DNA from: Lutjanus erythropterus
Lineage: Eukaryota; Chordata; Actinopteri; Lutjaniformes; Lutjanidae
Length of the DNA: 64,000 nucleotides
Direction of reading: 5' to 3'
Assembly: GCA_020091685.1 (NCBI GenBank)
Contig: CM034600.1
Location: 38,870,034 to 38,934,033 of the forward strand
The notes under the pieces were generated by a model. The model was not told the origin of the DNA and ran no database searches. It saw only the letters and a program-made list of their open reading frames with translations. Both the position numbers and the translations under genes were made by a program. Shown here piece by piece: positions 24,480 through 37,000 of this stretch; the first letter of the stretch is position 1, and each line of letters begins with the position of its first letter.

Positions 24480-24830
24480 ACCTGCCAAATAAATCAAACC
24501 CAAGGTCCATTTCTCACTTTCACCTGTCCCTGATTATCCTGCCTGTGTATTTAGTCTGTGTGTTTCCCCTCTTTATTTGCCAGTTCATCTTTGTCTCCAC
24601 ATTGAGAATCCTGAGTGTTTTCCCATTGTTTTGGACTTCGGCCCACATTATTGGACTTTCTGCCTGATTTATTGGACTCTGGATTTCTCGCTCAGACCTT
24701 TGGATTTATTTGCCTTTGGACTGTTTACCTGGTTGTGACCTGTGTCTTCCTAACTTTGTGTTTATTAAATCATTTGAACTGCAACATCTCTGCCTCGTCT
24801 GTCCTCTTGTTTTTCTGCTACCTCATGCTA
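24480..24830 (+). repeat. Probable retroelement 3' tail or LTR fragment
   Basis: The stretch includes cctgattatcctgcctgtgt, repeated ttggact(t/c)t phrases and tgtttattaaatcatttgaac before ctctgcctcgtct. It resembles a repeat end common in fish. No coding part is attached. The region 23340-24480 before it is A+T-rich with nothing recognised. Confidence 0.4.
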
Positions 24831-25009
24831 CCTTCATGTCCTGTAGTGAATCAGTTTGGGTCCCCCAGCCAGAGATTGAGCCTCCCACTGCAGTGGACCC
24901 ACAGTGAACCACTGCACCAGCCTCTGGTGACCGCAACACCAACAACCTTCCCCTGGGCAGGACGGATGTGTGTTTGCACTCAGAGACACAGTGTTTGAGG
25001 ACAGAGAGA

Positions 25010-25240
25010 CAAGAGCGTAAGAGGGAAAGACAGAGGGAAAAAGACAGAGGAAAAAGAAGAGAGGACTGACAGACACTGAAGTACAACATTTTGGATTAAT
25101 CAGTTTAGAGAGAAAGAGGGACAAAGTTTAGAAAAAAAAACTACAAAGAAGGAGAGAAAGTTCAAGAACAGAAGAGAAAGTGAGAGCAGGAGAAACAGAG
25201 AAAGAGAAACAGTCATTGAAGCCAGAGACGATTGATAGTG
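25010..25240 (+). repeat. Purine-rich low-complexity stretch
   Basis: Runs of gagagaaag and aaagagaaac give strong purine bias; no gene. Confidence 0.55.
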
Positions 25241-25574
25241 ACGTGGCCTCTGGCTGCCCCCGGCTCACTTCATCTCTCTCTTTTTATTCTCTCTCCATCC
25301 CTCCATCACCCTGTTTTATCTAACCTTCTTTCCACCCACACTCCTCACCTCATTCTGGAGGCTCTTGATTTTACTCATGATCATTAACTGAATGTCTTTT
25401 TGTCTGTTGTCCAAACAAAACAAGCAATTTTAATTTGTTAATGTCATTTTATTCTATTTTTCAACTGATAAAACTTCACCTTTAAGGCAAACTTAAATAA
25501 AATGAACAATAGTTTTACTGCTGTTTGATGACGTCAAGTTCTTCTTCAAGTAACTCTTTAATTGGCTGCTTCGT

Positions 25575-25870
25575 TAGCAGAGGTGTGGACTCAATTCTCA
25601 TGACTTGGACTCGAGTCACAGATTGTGGACTTGACTTGATAAAGTCAAAAAAGACACAGACCCTCGTGGCCAGTTAAGATGAGTGAGAAGTCAGCTGTCA
25701 ATGGTTGTACAAAACAGAGCAGTCAAAAAATAGAATCACTGCCTCCAGTCAAGTTGCAGTTTCCATCCATGTCTGTCCAGATTTGTACTTGGAAGAGATC
25801 TATTTAAGTAATAAAAAGTTTTTTTTTTTAAGGTTTTTTAAGGAGAACCTTCAGTGTACAGTCATAAATC
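25575..25870 (+). repeat. Adjacent fragments of families I and F
   Basis: The part gaggtgtggactcaattctc...cttggactcgagtcac is family I-like. From about 25660 it continues as family F: cgtggccagttaagatgag, gagaagtcagctgtcaa and aacagagcagtcaaaaa. Confidence 0.55.
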
Positions 25871-26679
25871 TGCACAACTATTAAAAACAATTTGTCCTCT
25901 GCAAAAATAGAAACAGACTTTTGCCCTGAATTCAAATGATGCCTATATAAATAACATGTTATGTAACAGCTGTAATGTGATTACTTTGAGGGGTGCTTTT
26001 ACTGTGGGTTAACATGTTTTATTTTTTCACCTTAACAATGGAAACACTCATGAAATGTAATAATATTACAGCCGTGTCTTTATTGGTGAAAATATATTGA
26101 TTATATTATTAATTAGTGTACATATATATGATTCTCATATCAAAAGATTCCGATTGTATTTCAAGTAGTCTGTGAGTTGTGAAGAATGTTACAATTGCCC
26201 CAGGTCTCCCCTATCTCAAATTATTGAGTTGATATCTCAAATTAATGAGAAACTTTCTGAAAAATAATTACTTTGTATCTCGAATTAAGTTAAGTAAATT
26301 CAAAAGTATTTTTAAAATACTGGCCTGCAAAATCATTGTTTTTGATTGTAAGTCATTATTTCGACAAAGTTGCTCATTATAATGACTTGAAGGATCTTTT
26401 AGTCTTTATCACTGTTAACTCCAGCCTGCAGTGAAGGTTATACACCTCACTGATGCACCACAGAATCACAGAGAAACATCAATTTTCATAAGTTTCTATA
26501 TCATGTTCACACTTCTGTCCATATTCACGCGCTCTCTCTCGTCACTCGTCCTGAGAACGCCCTCTCAAAGGTCTCCTGCGAGTTTAATAATTAATGGGTT
26601 TTAGGGGGCGTCATTATTTATATCTGCATCTGTTTAATCAAAAAAATGATCTGTAGCTGTATTCATATAGAACAGTGTT

Positions 26680-26800
26680 CCCCAACCCTGGTCCTCAGGG
26701 CCCACTGTCCTGCATGTTTTAGATGTTTCCCTGCTCCAACACACCTGATTCAAATGATCAGGTTGTTGTCAGGCTTCTGCAGAGGCTTGATGACGAGCTG
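26680..26800 (+). repeat. Common fish repeat (tccccaaccctggtcctcag)
   Basis: Phrases ctggtcctcagggcccactg, tgttttagatgtttccctg and caacacacctgattcaaatg are a highly recurrent fish repeat. Sequence between 26800 and 28130 holds nothing I can name beyond short GT runs near 27670-27715. Confidence 0.55.
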
Positions 26801-28130
26801 ATCATCAAATATGTTTGTGTCACATTAATTGTGCACCCGAGTCAAAAACAACAACCCAGTAGCCTATATGGAGCTGGTGGAGACCAGACCAGAGCAAACT
26901 GGAGAGTGAATATTTATGTTTCCATCAACATTTCTTTCCATTTTTCTGTACATTTTGAAGTATCGTGTTAGTAAACGTTGATGGAAATGGCAAAATTTAA
27001 AAAATAATAATAATAATAACTCAAGACTGATCAGCTCTTTCTGCTCCAACAGTCATTCAGTCCACACAGATCTGATGTTACTGTCCTCACATTAATACAT
27101 GAAACGAAAATATCTCATTTTTCCTCTTCTGCAGGGGTGTAATGGTTTTCTGACTGAAGAATTGGCTGCAGCTTCTGCTTAAATGAGGCAGCTCCTAGCA
27201 AGTGCATAACCATATGGATGGATGGACGTTTTCTTTCACCGATTTCCTTGAAATTCAATTAAAATTTGGGACACATTTGGATGGAAACACAGCTAATGTT
27301 GGTCTTACATTAATCAGGTGACTCCAATGGGATGAAAATGTTGTTCTGATTCTGCTGGATACATAAACCGTGTCTAACTTGCAATATAGCATTTATTTGC
27401 GACAGTTCAGTACCAAGACACTTGTTTCATCTAATAGATGTGCAAAGTGTTCCTTTGTTCTGGACACATGAACAGGAAATTGAACTTTTCATGAGGTGAT
27501 AATATGTCAGACGTTGTGTTTGAAGCCCTGAAGTGACCAACGAAAACAAAAGAACTGATGCAGGTTTAGGTTTGGTTGAGGTTGTGTGTAACTTTGTTCT
27601 TTTCTAGTCAGGAAGTCTGATAACCTAGTTTGTGTTTGTATTTATGAGCACGTGTGTCTGTATGTAAATATGTGTGTGCGTGTGCCATATGTTCACTTGT
27701 GTTAGTGTGTGTGTGTGTCGGTGTATTCAGGTCTCCCTGGAGTCAGTGGAGCTTCATTAAGCCGCATTAATTTGACTTATATAACTCTTCCTCTCACTCT
27801 TCTGTAATCAACCCCATTCTTCTCTCAGGAGGACAGCTCATCACCAAACAATCATCATCTCCTTTCTTCACCTCGACAAATTAATGGAGCAATTTTATTA
27901 TTCTGAGAGTTCTTGAATGTCCTACATAGTTCAGGTTCCATGAACGAGTCTCCTCTGTGCTCAGGGTCAGACTTCTGTTCTTGATGATGTTTTGCAGATT
28001 CATGTAATTCAGTTTAAAGATTAATTATATCAGACAAATGTGCAAGATGTTCCTCTTAAAACATGTAAGTGTGTCCTAAAATTATCACTGTATAGCCAAC
28101 AATCTGTTCAGTCTGTGTCTGTGTCTGCTG

Positions 28131-28480
28131 TAGGACTGCACAATGTGGTAAAAAAGAAAAGTCATATTGTGATTATTTTGACTAAAACTGCGACTGCAGT
28201 TAGTGCAAATGATCAGTTTTGCATCACAATTTTCCTGTTCACTGATAAAAAACTATTAAAATTATTATGATGTGATATTTATTGAAGTCTGCACCAAACA
28301 AACATGTTTTCTTTTATCTGAAGAACAAGATTTTTAGGTCAGGTCATCTCTGCAGCACTACAGTACCTCATTATAATGCTGTTTTCTCACACATTTTTCC
28401 TTTTTTAAAAAGTTGGTTCTGGTTCTGTGATTTGGATATTACACTTGGCCATATTGTAATTTTATTGCAATTGCAATTAC
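28131..28480 (+). mobile_element. hAT-like family C relic
   Basis: Starts taggactgcacaatgtggta and ends gccatattgtaattttattgc. It shares the attttgactaaaa core and poly-T interior with other C copies. The right terminus is lost. Confidence 0.5.
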
Positions 28481-29019
28481 CTCGTCTTCTTTTATCTTTT
28501 TAACCATATTTTTAAAAAACATTATTTCTTTTTTCCCTTATGCAGTAGTCATTACACATAGCAGTGTGATGGCATAACACAAAGAGGGTACAAATCACAA
28601 ATGCATCATCCTGTATCTTCCCACTCTGCCCAGTACACCTCCTCACCTTTATTCATCCAATAATGTCTAGAAATACTGGGTTACACAGGTAGTTTATAAG
28701 GTATATGAAAGTAGGGAAAGGAAAAGTCAAACAAAAAACAAACATACCTTAAAAAAAGACAAAATAATAACCTAAATAATTAACCCTCTCTGTCGGTACA
28801 CCAACTCAGTCAAAGTTTCATTCTTAACGAAGCAGCATATCAAGAAGCTTCTTACAATCCTTTTATCTATCGCTTCTACTGGAACAAGAACATCTTTCAA
28901 ATCACCATTTTCAATAAAATACATAAACGGCCCCCGGATTTCATTGAGAAGGTCATTTTTTCCATTAAAAATATAAGTTATCTTTTCCATTATAACACAG
29001 CAGGACATCTCTCTCAACC

Positions 29020-29965
29020 AGTCTGTGGTTGAAGCAAGTTATATCTCCTGCACCCTCCTCCCCAGACTCGCAGATGCTCAGGGCGGCTGCAGGAACACTG
29101 CAGGAGATCATCAGAACATCGTAAACTGACAATAACAAGCAACAACAAGTCCTGCACTGCAAGTTGATCAGCTGTTTAGAAGTCTGTCAGTTGTCTGTCG
29201 ATGTAAAGTTCAGCCTGTTATCCTGAAAACAAAAGCCCACTGCTCTGAAAATACACACTCTGGAGTTGGAGTTCAGTGACTGCCTGTCTCCATTAACATT
29301 TTGCTCAATTTAATGGAGGAATCTGTAACATATTTACTATAATAAACCACAAAATGACCCTGATATGTCATCGAAAATTAAGAAAACATGTTAAGTTGAA
29401 ATACTTGCTTCTCTGACAGTAATGCCACAGCTGCAGTGTCCCCCTTTGAAATTTCCATTCCAGGTGGAAAAAACTGTTTTTGTTTGCCTGTTTCATGTTG
29501 AATAGAGTTCAAATTAATGCCGAATGTTCGCTGAATGAATAAGTGTCTGTTTATGGGTCGAAAGAAATCATTAGCAATCTCTTAGAGGCAGTAGATGTAT
29601 ACAACAGTTAAATTGAGGAAAATGTTAATGGAGTTTGGCAGGTAGTGTACATACACACTCTGGAGGTGTTCAGTAACTGCCTGTCTCACTGCCTGCCAGA
29701 CTCCATTAATATATTGCTGAATTTAACTGTTACACATATCTACTCCTTCTAAAAGATGATTAATGCATTTCTTATGACTCATAAACAGACACTAACCCAT
29801 TTGTCAAACATTCAGCATTAATTTGAACTCTAATTAACATCAAACGGGCAAACAAGAACACAAGTTATGGACTAGAATAGATTTCAAAGGAGGCCACCAC
29901 AGTTTTTCAACTTAATGTGTTTCCTTAATTTCTGATGACATATCATGGTCATTTTATGATTTATT
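29020..29965. repeat. Three family R2 copies, reverse-forward-reverse
   Basis: About 29020-29312 is inverted (gctgatcaact-complement, cactgctctgaaaatacac). 29312-29643 is forward (gtttgcctgtttcatgttg, gttaatggagtttggcagg). 29645-29965 is inverted again (cctgccagactccattaat, cagcattaatttgaactc). The last two form a large palindrome with almost no loop, centred near 29665. Confidence 0.7.
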
Positions 29966-30142
29966 GCATATTTATTTCATATATTGTGCACAAGCATAAT
30001 TAGCAGCCATACATTTACAGTACATGTACATGTACTCACAGTACACAGTGTTACTGAATGTCTCATTTTAGAAGAAAATCATGAATCACATGAAACATAA
30101 AAAGCTAAATGACACGGTAACGCACATTATGTCAACACTGAA

Positions 30143-30183
30143 GACACACACACACACAGACACACACACACACAGACACACAC
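30143..30183 (+). repeat. (CA)n-like tract
   Basis: Interrupted cacacacacagacacacac; lies upstream of the promoter-like region. Confidence 0.9.
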
Positions 30184-30329
30184 AGGATAATATCAGCATC
30201 AGTCGAGGCTGGGGGCACAAACAGAGGGTGAAGCGCAGGAGGAGGAAGGCATTTTGAGACAGATGGTGACGAGGGGGAAAAACAGCAGAGTGTGAAGAAA
30301 AGAGAGACGAAAGGATGGATCAAAAAAAT

Positions 30330-31002
30330 AAAGAGGTGAAGGAAAGAAAAACCCTGAATGGATGCTGAAACTGACGCTGCTCTCAGCCAATCACAGCATC
30401 CACCCCCCCTCCTGCTTGCATCCGGGCTCTGTGATTGGCCGGCAGGCGCACAGCTACAGAGAGAGAGAGTGACAGGAGAATAAGAAAGAAGGAGAAGAAG
30501 AAGAAACTGTCAGATGGGGACAGCTCTGTTTCTTCACACCTCCGTCTCTCTCTCCTTCAGTTTCTCAGTAGCCTCTCTGCCTCACTCGCCCTCCTCTCTG
30601 TGCTGCTGCTGCTGCTGCCATTCGCTCGCCCATGCTGCTCTCTGATTCCTGAGCAGAGAGAGAGGTTTAATGCGATGGACCTGCTGCCCACCGACTGCTA
30701 TTACTGCTGCTGTTTACACCACGGCATCATGGGAGCTGTAGTCTCCTCTGCAGTGCAGGAGGACAGCTGATTAACCGGGGATTGTGGGTCATCAGAGTTT
30801 GGAGATGTGAGCTGGTGGGCGGACGAGGCTCATCAAACTCTCTCTCAATCTCTGTTTTCACTCTTTTTATCCCTCGTTCTTCTCCTCTTTTATTAAATCT
30901 CTTCATCTTTCTTTCCCTCCTCTATCTCGCCTGTTTTTCCTTCTTTCATTTCTTCTCTTTCATCCTTTATTCCTTTGTTTTTCTGTCCGAGGAGAAGTCA
31001 GA
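30330..31002 (+). promoter_or_regulatory. Probable TATA-less promoter and 5' leader of the PDZRN-tail gene
   Basis: This stretch is richer in G+C and CpG than its surroundings. It holds a CCAAT box (cagccaatcacag near 30390), an inverted one (tgattggcc near 30433), CTG repeats and long pyrimidine-rich runs. It leads directly into an ATG in good context (cagaATGg) at 31003 and a consensus donor at 31030. No TATA box is obvious. Two upstream ORFs lie in the putative leader: 30632-30652 (6 codons plus stop) and 30675-30770 (31 codons plus stop, from gcgATGg). The transcription start is not determined. Confidence 0.5.
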
Positions 31003-31029
31003 ATGGGTTGTCGTCTCACCCGGACAAAG
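31003..31029 (+). CDS. PDZRN-tail gene, exon 1 (MGC start)
   Basis: The start is ATG GGT TGT in strong context (A at -3, G at +4), followed by six codons and a near-perfect donor, aag|gtgagt. G2-C3-R4-L5-T6 fits the N-myristoylation pattern, and Cys3 could be palmitoylated. It ends in phase 0, matching the phase-0 start of the exon at 45927. It is too short to prove by itself; promoter-like upstream sequence, the Kozak context and the donor are the support. Confidence 0.55.
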
Positions 31030-34000
31030 GTGAGTGACCTTCTGCAGGTGTGTTCTTTCTGGGGTGACAGAGAGAAAGGAAGGGGGAGCAGAAGGGGGCA
31101 GATAACAAGATGTGATGGTGGCTGAGATGACCTCCTCTCTGTTAGATCGCTGTGGACACGCATCACACACACAAACACACATGCACACACACACAAATCT
31201 CTAACCCAGATAGTACCAGTGAACCCAGACAATGGATGACTAAAAGCTGAAGGCTATTAACTATGTGTGTGTCTGTGTGTGTTTGTGTGTGTGTTTGTGT
31301 GCTTTACATCAAACTAATCTGATTAATTTATAGATTTAAATATCCAGTTACTGTATTTTCACAGAGATGGAAAGTTTGTCAGACTCAGTACAGCTGCATG
31401 AAGTGTGAGGAGGTTTTTTTCTCTCTTCTGTTAATTTCCTTTTAAAGGGATAGTTTATTTTAAATTATTTGATGTGGGGTTGTCTGACGTACTTATCCAC
31501 AGTCAGTGTATTTACTATACAGTATATGGCAGTTTTCGCACCCCGGTTTGTAGAAGCAGCAAGAGTACCAGTTTAGAAAGTTAAGCAATGTAATGTACTG
31601 CTGTGGACAGGGTCAGCAGCAAAATGTTTTCTAGCCACTAAAACAGTCAGTCAGTTTAAGTGTACGCTATATTTAGAATATTTTCACTGATTTACTTTGC
31701 CATAATATACCCTTTTCCAGTGGGAAACTGCTGTTACACAAGTCAAATACTGTTCTCTCCAAACCAACCAAACTACATAGGCAAAATCAGCCATTTTATC
31801 ATACATAACATTAGGGTTGCAGGTCTACCGCTGCCACAATCAGTAAATTTGTTTGTGTCATTGTGTGACTTCAACATTTCAAAAGGATAATCCGGATTCA
31901 CTAAAGTCACACAATAACACAAACAAACCAACTGGTTGAAACAGCAGTAGACCAGCAACTGCTGTTTTTCTTTGAGGTAAAATTGATAATTTCACCTATG
32001 GAGTTTGGTGGCTGTTATTAGGACTGTTTCTCATTAGAAAAGGCTGTCTGATCACTTGTCTCTGACTCTTCCTCTAGTGCCACGATCAGTTCAGTAGTTA
32101 TTTGTCCATTATGCTTTATGACCAAATGGCTGCAAAATGACTGACATTATCAGCCTCAGCTGTACCTTGTGTTTATTGCTGATTAGCAAATGTTTTCATG
32201 CTAACACACTAAATTAAAGCCTCAATTATGCTCCATTTACATACCTAAATAGAAAAGTCAATTTCAAATGATGTAGTGGTCACTGCCACATGGACATAAG
32301 CAATCCATCCACTAGAGGGCGCTACTCAGAGACAAAAGTTACCCCAAAGAAGCAGAAGAAGAGTCAAAAGTTTCTGACAACAACAAACATGGCAACACAG
32401 GAGGAGGTTCTAATAATGCACTTCTTGGGAAAGAGACAAAAGTGGAGGCAGTCTTGTAAATGTTGGTGGTCTGTGCAATATCAAATATATTGCAACATGT
32501 GGACAGAGAATTTTTGTACTAACTAATTGATGACGAACATCATTTCCAATACTTTTGGAAATGTTTTTTTCCAATTTTTAAAACTTCTCCAGTCTGTCCA
32601 GTGGTCATGTCTCATTCGAACTAGTGGTTATCTGCAAAATCCCAATCAGACAGAGTTCGTCTGTCAGGTTATAAAATGCAAGACGCACTGCACTGGATAT
32701 TTTTCTTGGAGCTGTTGTTTTTCTTTCTCTATATTAATTTTTATTTATTTACTTTTTTGGTTGTTGCTAGGCAACTACTGAATCAGCTGTCTTTAGTCTA
32801 ATCAAGGATTTGCTGTTAAGTAAACTCAGATCTGTACCTTCATACTTTGGTTAGCTAGAAGTAGTTAACCTCCTAGTTAGACAATAGTTAGCTTCCTAAA
32901 CATCTGAATAAAAACCAGAAAGGAAGTGTTGAGAGTCAGCTAACATTAGCTAAACACAAACCATGAGCTGTATGTTAACAGTATTGTTTAGATTAATTAA
33001 AACAGCTTACCTGAAATCTCAAGTATGGCACTAATTTGTCTCCAGGCTGCTGTTTTCTGTTCAAATCTTGGTTGGTAATATCACACAGCTCCAGATATCC
33101 ATCAACAGACTTTAGCAGCATGCAAATCGTTCACTGGCAACAGAAAACAACAGGAATAAGACACCTTTCAGTGAAAAAATGCACTGTCTGTGACTGGAGC
33201 CTTAGCTTTCAGAAAATGTGCACAAAATGAATGCAGAATACAGTCAGTCTCTGTCTGTATTGTTCACATTGTCATTGTGAGCATGTCATCATTTAGCTCG
33301 AAACAACATCATCAAAGCAGAAATTTTCTGCAAAGTACAAATCACTGGGGGATTAATTTAGCTTTTTCAATACTGGCATAGGAGCTAACAACATTAGTTT
33401 TAGCATAGCTAAATAGTCAACATTAATCCACTTGCACAATGGTTCTGGTGTTTGGTGGTTTCTAGCCATAGTAAGAAAAAGGGCTACTTGAATCACACAG
33501 CTGGCAAGTAAATGTTTTTGAGGGGTTCACTTGTTGTTTTGATGAAGTCCAACTGTAGTATCTCATGAAGTGTTACCAACCCCTGCTGGACTGGGCGAGT
33601 CCACTTGTTTTCACATGAAGTCCATCTATATTATTTCATGACGTTTTGCCACCACCTGCTGGACTGGTTGAGCAGAATGATAGACTGTGTATAGAACAGA
33701 AAGAAAAGAAAAAACATTTGGTGATGATAATCATACACTTGTAATGGTTGATTTGACCCACACAGATGGAATCACTATAAGCGTTTTTTCACTGTACTAC
33801 AATACCCATGAGCTTCAGCTGCCATCTTGGTGGAGAAGAAGCCAGTCAGAGGTGTGGATCAGAGCTGTAGTGACAATTGTTGTAAAAAGCTTTCATTTTT
33901 TTTCTTTTGCAGTTCTTTTTACAACACAAGCTGGTGTATGTTGGATGGTTAACTTGTGACTTGTGATTCTGGGCGACATGAACACAACTAACTTGTAAAT

Positions 34001-37000
34001 TCCGAACACTTTGTTGTTGCAGTTGAGAACAAAACGCTGCTGGACAGAATTCACCTGGCAGGAAAGTGATTGTTTTAGCAGATCAGTAGACTCACCATTA
34101 GTGGTGCACTTAACAAAATTTAGGTGTGTAGCACAACTGGCTTTCATCTAGTTTGTGTCCGATGACAATCCAACAGTCCCTTTTATTAATCAATTATCAA
34201 GATCTTTTCCTGACCAGAACCATATTGAAGAATCTTTAAAGTTCCCCCAAAGTCAAAATTGATGTTTAAGAGTTTTTATCACACATATATTTCATTATAT
34301 GTCACCTATATGTCAGTATGTGGCCCAATAATGACAAGAAGTTTTAATATTATGGGGTATTCTTCATGGTATAACACAGTTTGTCTTTTCCTGAAAACAA
34401 TTAAAAGCTTTTGATAACTCATCCTGCACTCGGGTCATTAAATTTATGTCCAATTAAACACTTTCTTGCTTATGATGCTGCCATAGCAAAAGAGAATATA
34501 TTCATTGCTCCGGAGCAGACTGCAGTGTTTCTGAGAGCTGGGCCTTACTGTAAAAAAAAAAAAAAGGGAGAACTTTTTATGGAGAAAACATTCCCTCCGA
34601 TGTCCTCCAGCTGCTATGCTTCAAATCTCAGTTATTTAATTACAATGTTTCCTGATTGAAAGATAGCTGTCGCTATAAAAGTTGAATTTCATCCACTTGA
34701 TCTGCAGATGACATTTTAAGCATAAAAGTTCATGGGAAACAACAATACTGGATCCATAAAATTCCTAATAAACTCTCTGAGAATTTAACATTTATCACCA
34801 TTTTGTGACATTTTAAGGACCAAACAAGTAATAGTTGATAATGAAAATAATTGTTAGTTGCAGCCAGTGGCAGACTCAGGCTGTTTGAGGGTAAAACAGT
34901 TCAAATCCCTGGTTTAGACTTAATTATTTTATTATGCGAGTGAAAGTACAGCAATTATTACACAACTGTAATAAAAACACGCAGGGAGCTATTAATCATT
35001 TAGAGGCAAGTTGAGACCAACTAATCACTGGAAGGACGCTCTTGAGGGCACTTGATCATATTTATTTACTGTAGGAGCATCCAAGAGGGCACTTGCGCTG
35101 GTTTTTTTCAAATATTGGGGCAAGAGAGGGGGCGACCCCCCCCCCCAACCCCCCTGCCGAGACCACCACTGGTCAGAGACCTAGTCTTGCATAGCCAGAC
35201 TTCTATCCACAGCGCTCAGCTCTGGACAAAGGTCTGGCTCCATGCATACACATTCTGTTATAAGGGGAAAAAAACGCCCTGCCTTGTTTGCATTTCTTTA
35301 AACTAATCACAGTTGTCTTGGGGGGCGCTAAGCCCAGGATGCAGCAATGCTGCTGCTGCAAAATAGTGTCGAGGGGAAACTTGTTTTGGTGGATCACTGC
35401 TAAAGAAAAAGTAACAGCTGCTAGCTTGTTTATGTTTGCACTGTTAGCTTCCCAGGTGCTAATTTGCTGTTTTCGGTGTGTAGGCAGAAGCTCGGAGGTG
35501 GTTCTTGTTTTCCCAGGGACTTGGAAAATGTAGACAGCGGACACTGTGATGAAACAAGCAACCAATGGCACACTTATACCTGCAGCGTGCATCCAGAGAG
35601 TCAGACTATTGCAGCCGTAACTGAGGAAGAACACTTTAAGGCAATATATATGTTGTTATGAATCTTAAATAACCTAATAGTTAACCTACTTTATCTCTCT
35701 GTTTATTCCCCAAAATGCTGAGAGCTTTTGTTCAAAACTGAATAAAGGCCAAGTCACTGTTCTTGCTTCTAATAAACATCTTGGATCTGACTTTGCACTG
35801 ACCGCTGAGCTGAAACTGGTATTGATCTACTTATTTGATTCAACAAAGAAGAATTTTTCAATGTTTTGAGGCAGCAACCAGCCAAGCAGCAGGCTCCAAT
35901 GATGACTAATCTGCAGCAAAGCAAACAGATCACTCTTAAAAGCAAAGGCAGACAACAAACTTGGTTTTGTGCTCAATTATTCTATGTGAACAAAGGCTGA
36001 GCAGCACAAGAACACATTATGAAGAGTGCTTCAGAGTCCATCACTGAGAGTTTTTCTTGGAAAGTGTTTGTTTGTCGTGGTTACTGAGCACTCCTCCTCA
36101 TTCCTCTCTGCTCGTTACAGCGAGAAGCCACATCTCAGTAATTGCCGTTCGTGGATTTCTGAGGCTTCTTCCCCTCGCGATGATCAGTGATAAGAGCTCG
36201 TAGCCTTGCCGTGTTTTCATTTAGTGCCACGTCTCCTGGCTGAACGCCTCGGTGATCAAAAGGCTCAACTGGCTGCGGTTCGACGCACTCTTTAGACATG
36301 CAGAGCTGAACAATCTGCAACGACGACAGCAGGACGAATGTTTTCTGGCACATGTTCATCTCCGAACGCCGGAACACGCGATTATCCGGCTGCGCACGTC
36401 AGAGCAGGTTTTATCCTCGATGCATTGATGCTGTGGTGCACGTAAACAAACACCTTATCAGATGAACACACACAGTTCAGGAGAGCAGCAGACCTCTGAG
36501 AGACTAACAGTAACAGTACAGACAGACAGACAGAGAGGAAGGAGATCATAACTCGATCCGATGGCTGCTGAGGTGACCCGATCTGTGAGACAAGCATCAC
36601 ATAAACACACAACACAAGACATGAAGTACAGTCACTACACATATCAGTCCGCATACAGCACATCACTTTATATAGAGATGAGAGAGATGAGCAGAGGCTC
36701 AGACTGAGACACAAAGACAGACATCGCAGCTTCACTGCTTCACTTTTTACAGCTACGTTATTGTGAAAAATGCTCCTAAATTGTAAGAGTCGAGTTGGTC
36801 GACCTGGAAAAGCTGTTAGCGAGATAACTATCCATCCAAACATACAGCTACTCATAATTAGGGATGCACGAAAAATGACCAGGCCGATACATCATTGACT
36901 GATAATGAGAAATTTTAATTATTATTTATTATTCTGATAATGAAATTATAGCCAACTAGAAGATGGGGCTGAATGATTTTGAAAAAAATATCTAATTGTG

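Noticed and set aside
24615..24998. 127-residue + strand frame
   Set aside because: It overlaps a repeat-like stretch with recurring ttggact phrases; the sequence has no recognised motif.
30435..30770. 111-residue frame in the promoter-like region
   Set aside because: It has no ATG at its start and is low-complexity; only its last 31 codons start with an ATG and are noted as an upstream ORF.
36382..36855. Minus-strand 157-residue frame
   Set aside because: Cys/Ser/Leu-rich from gagacagacag-type sequence; no motif or splice support.
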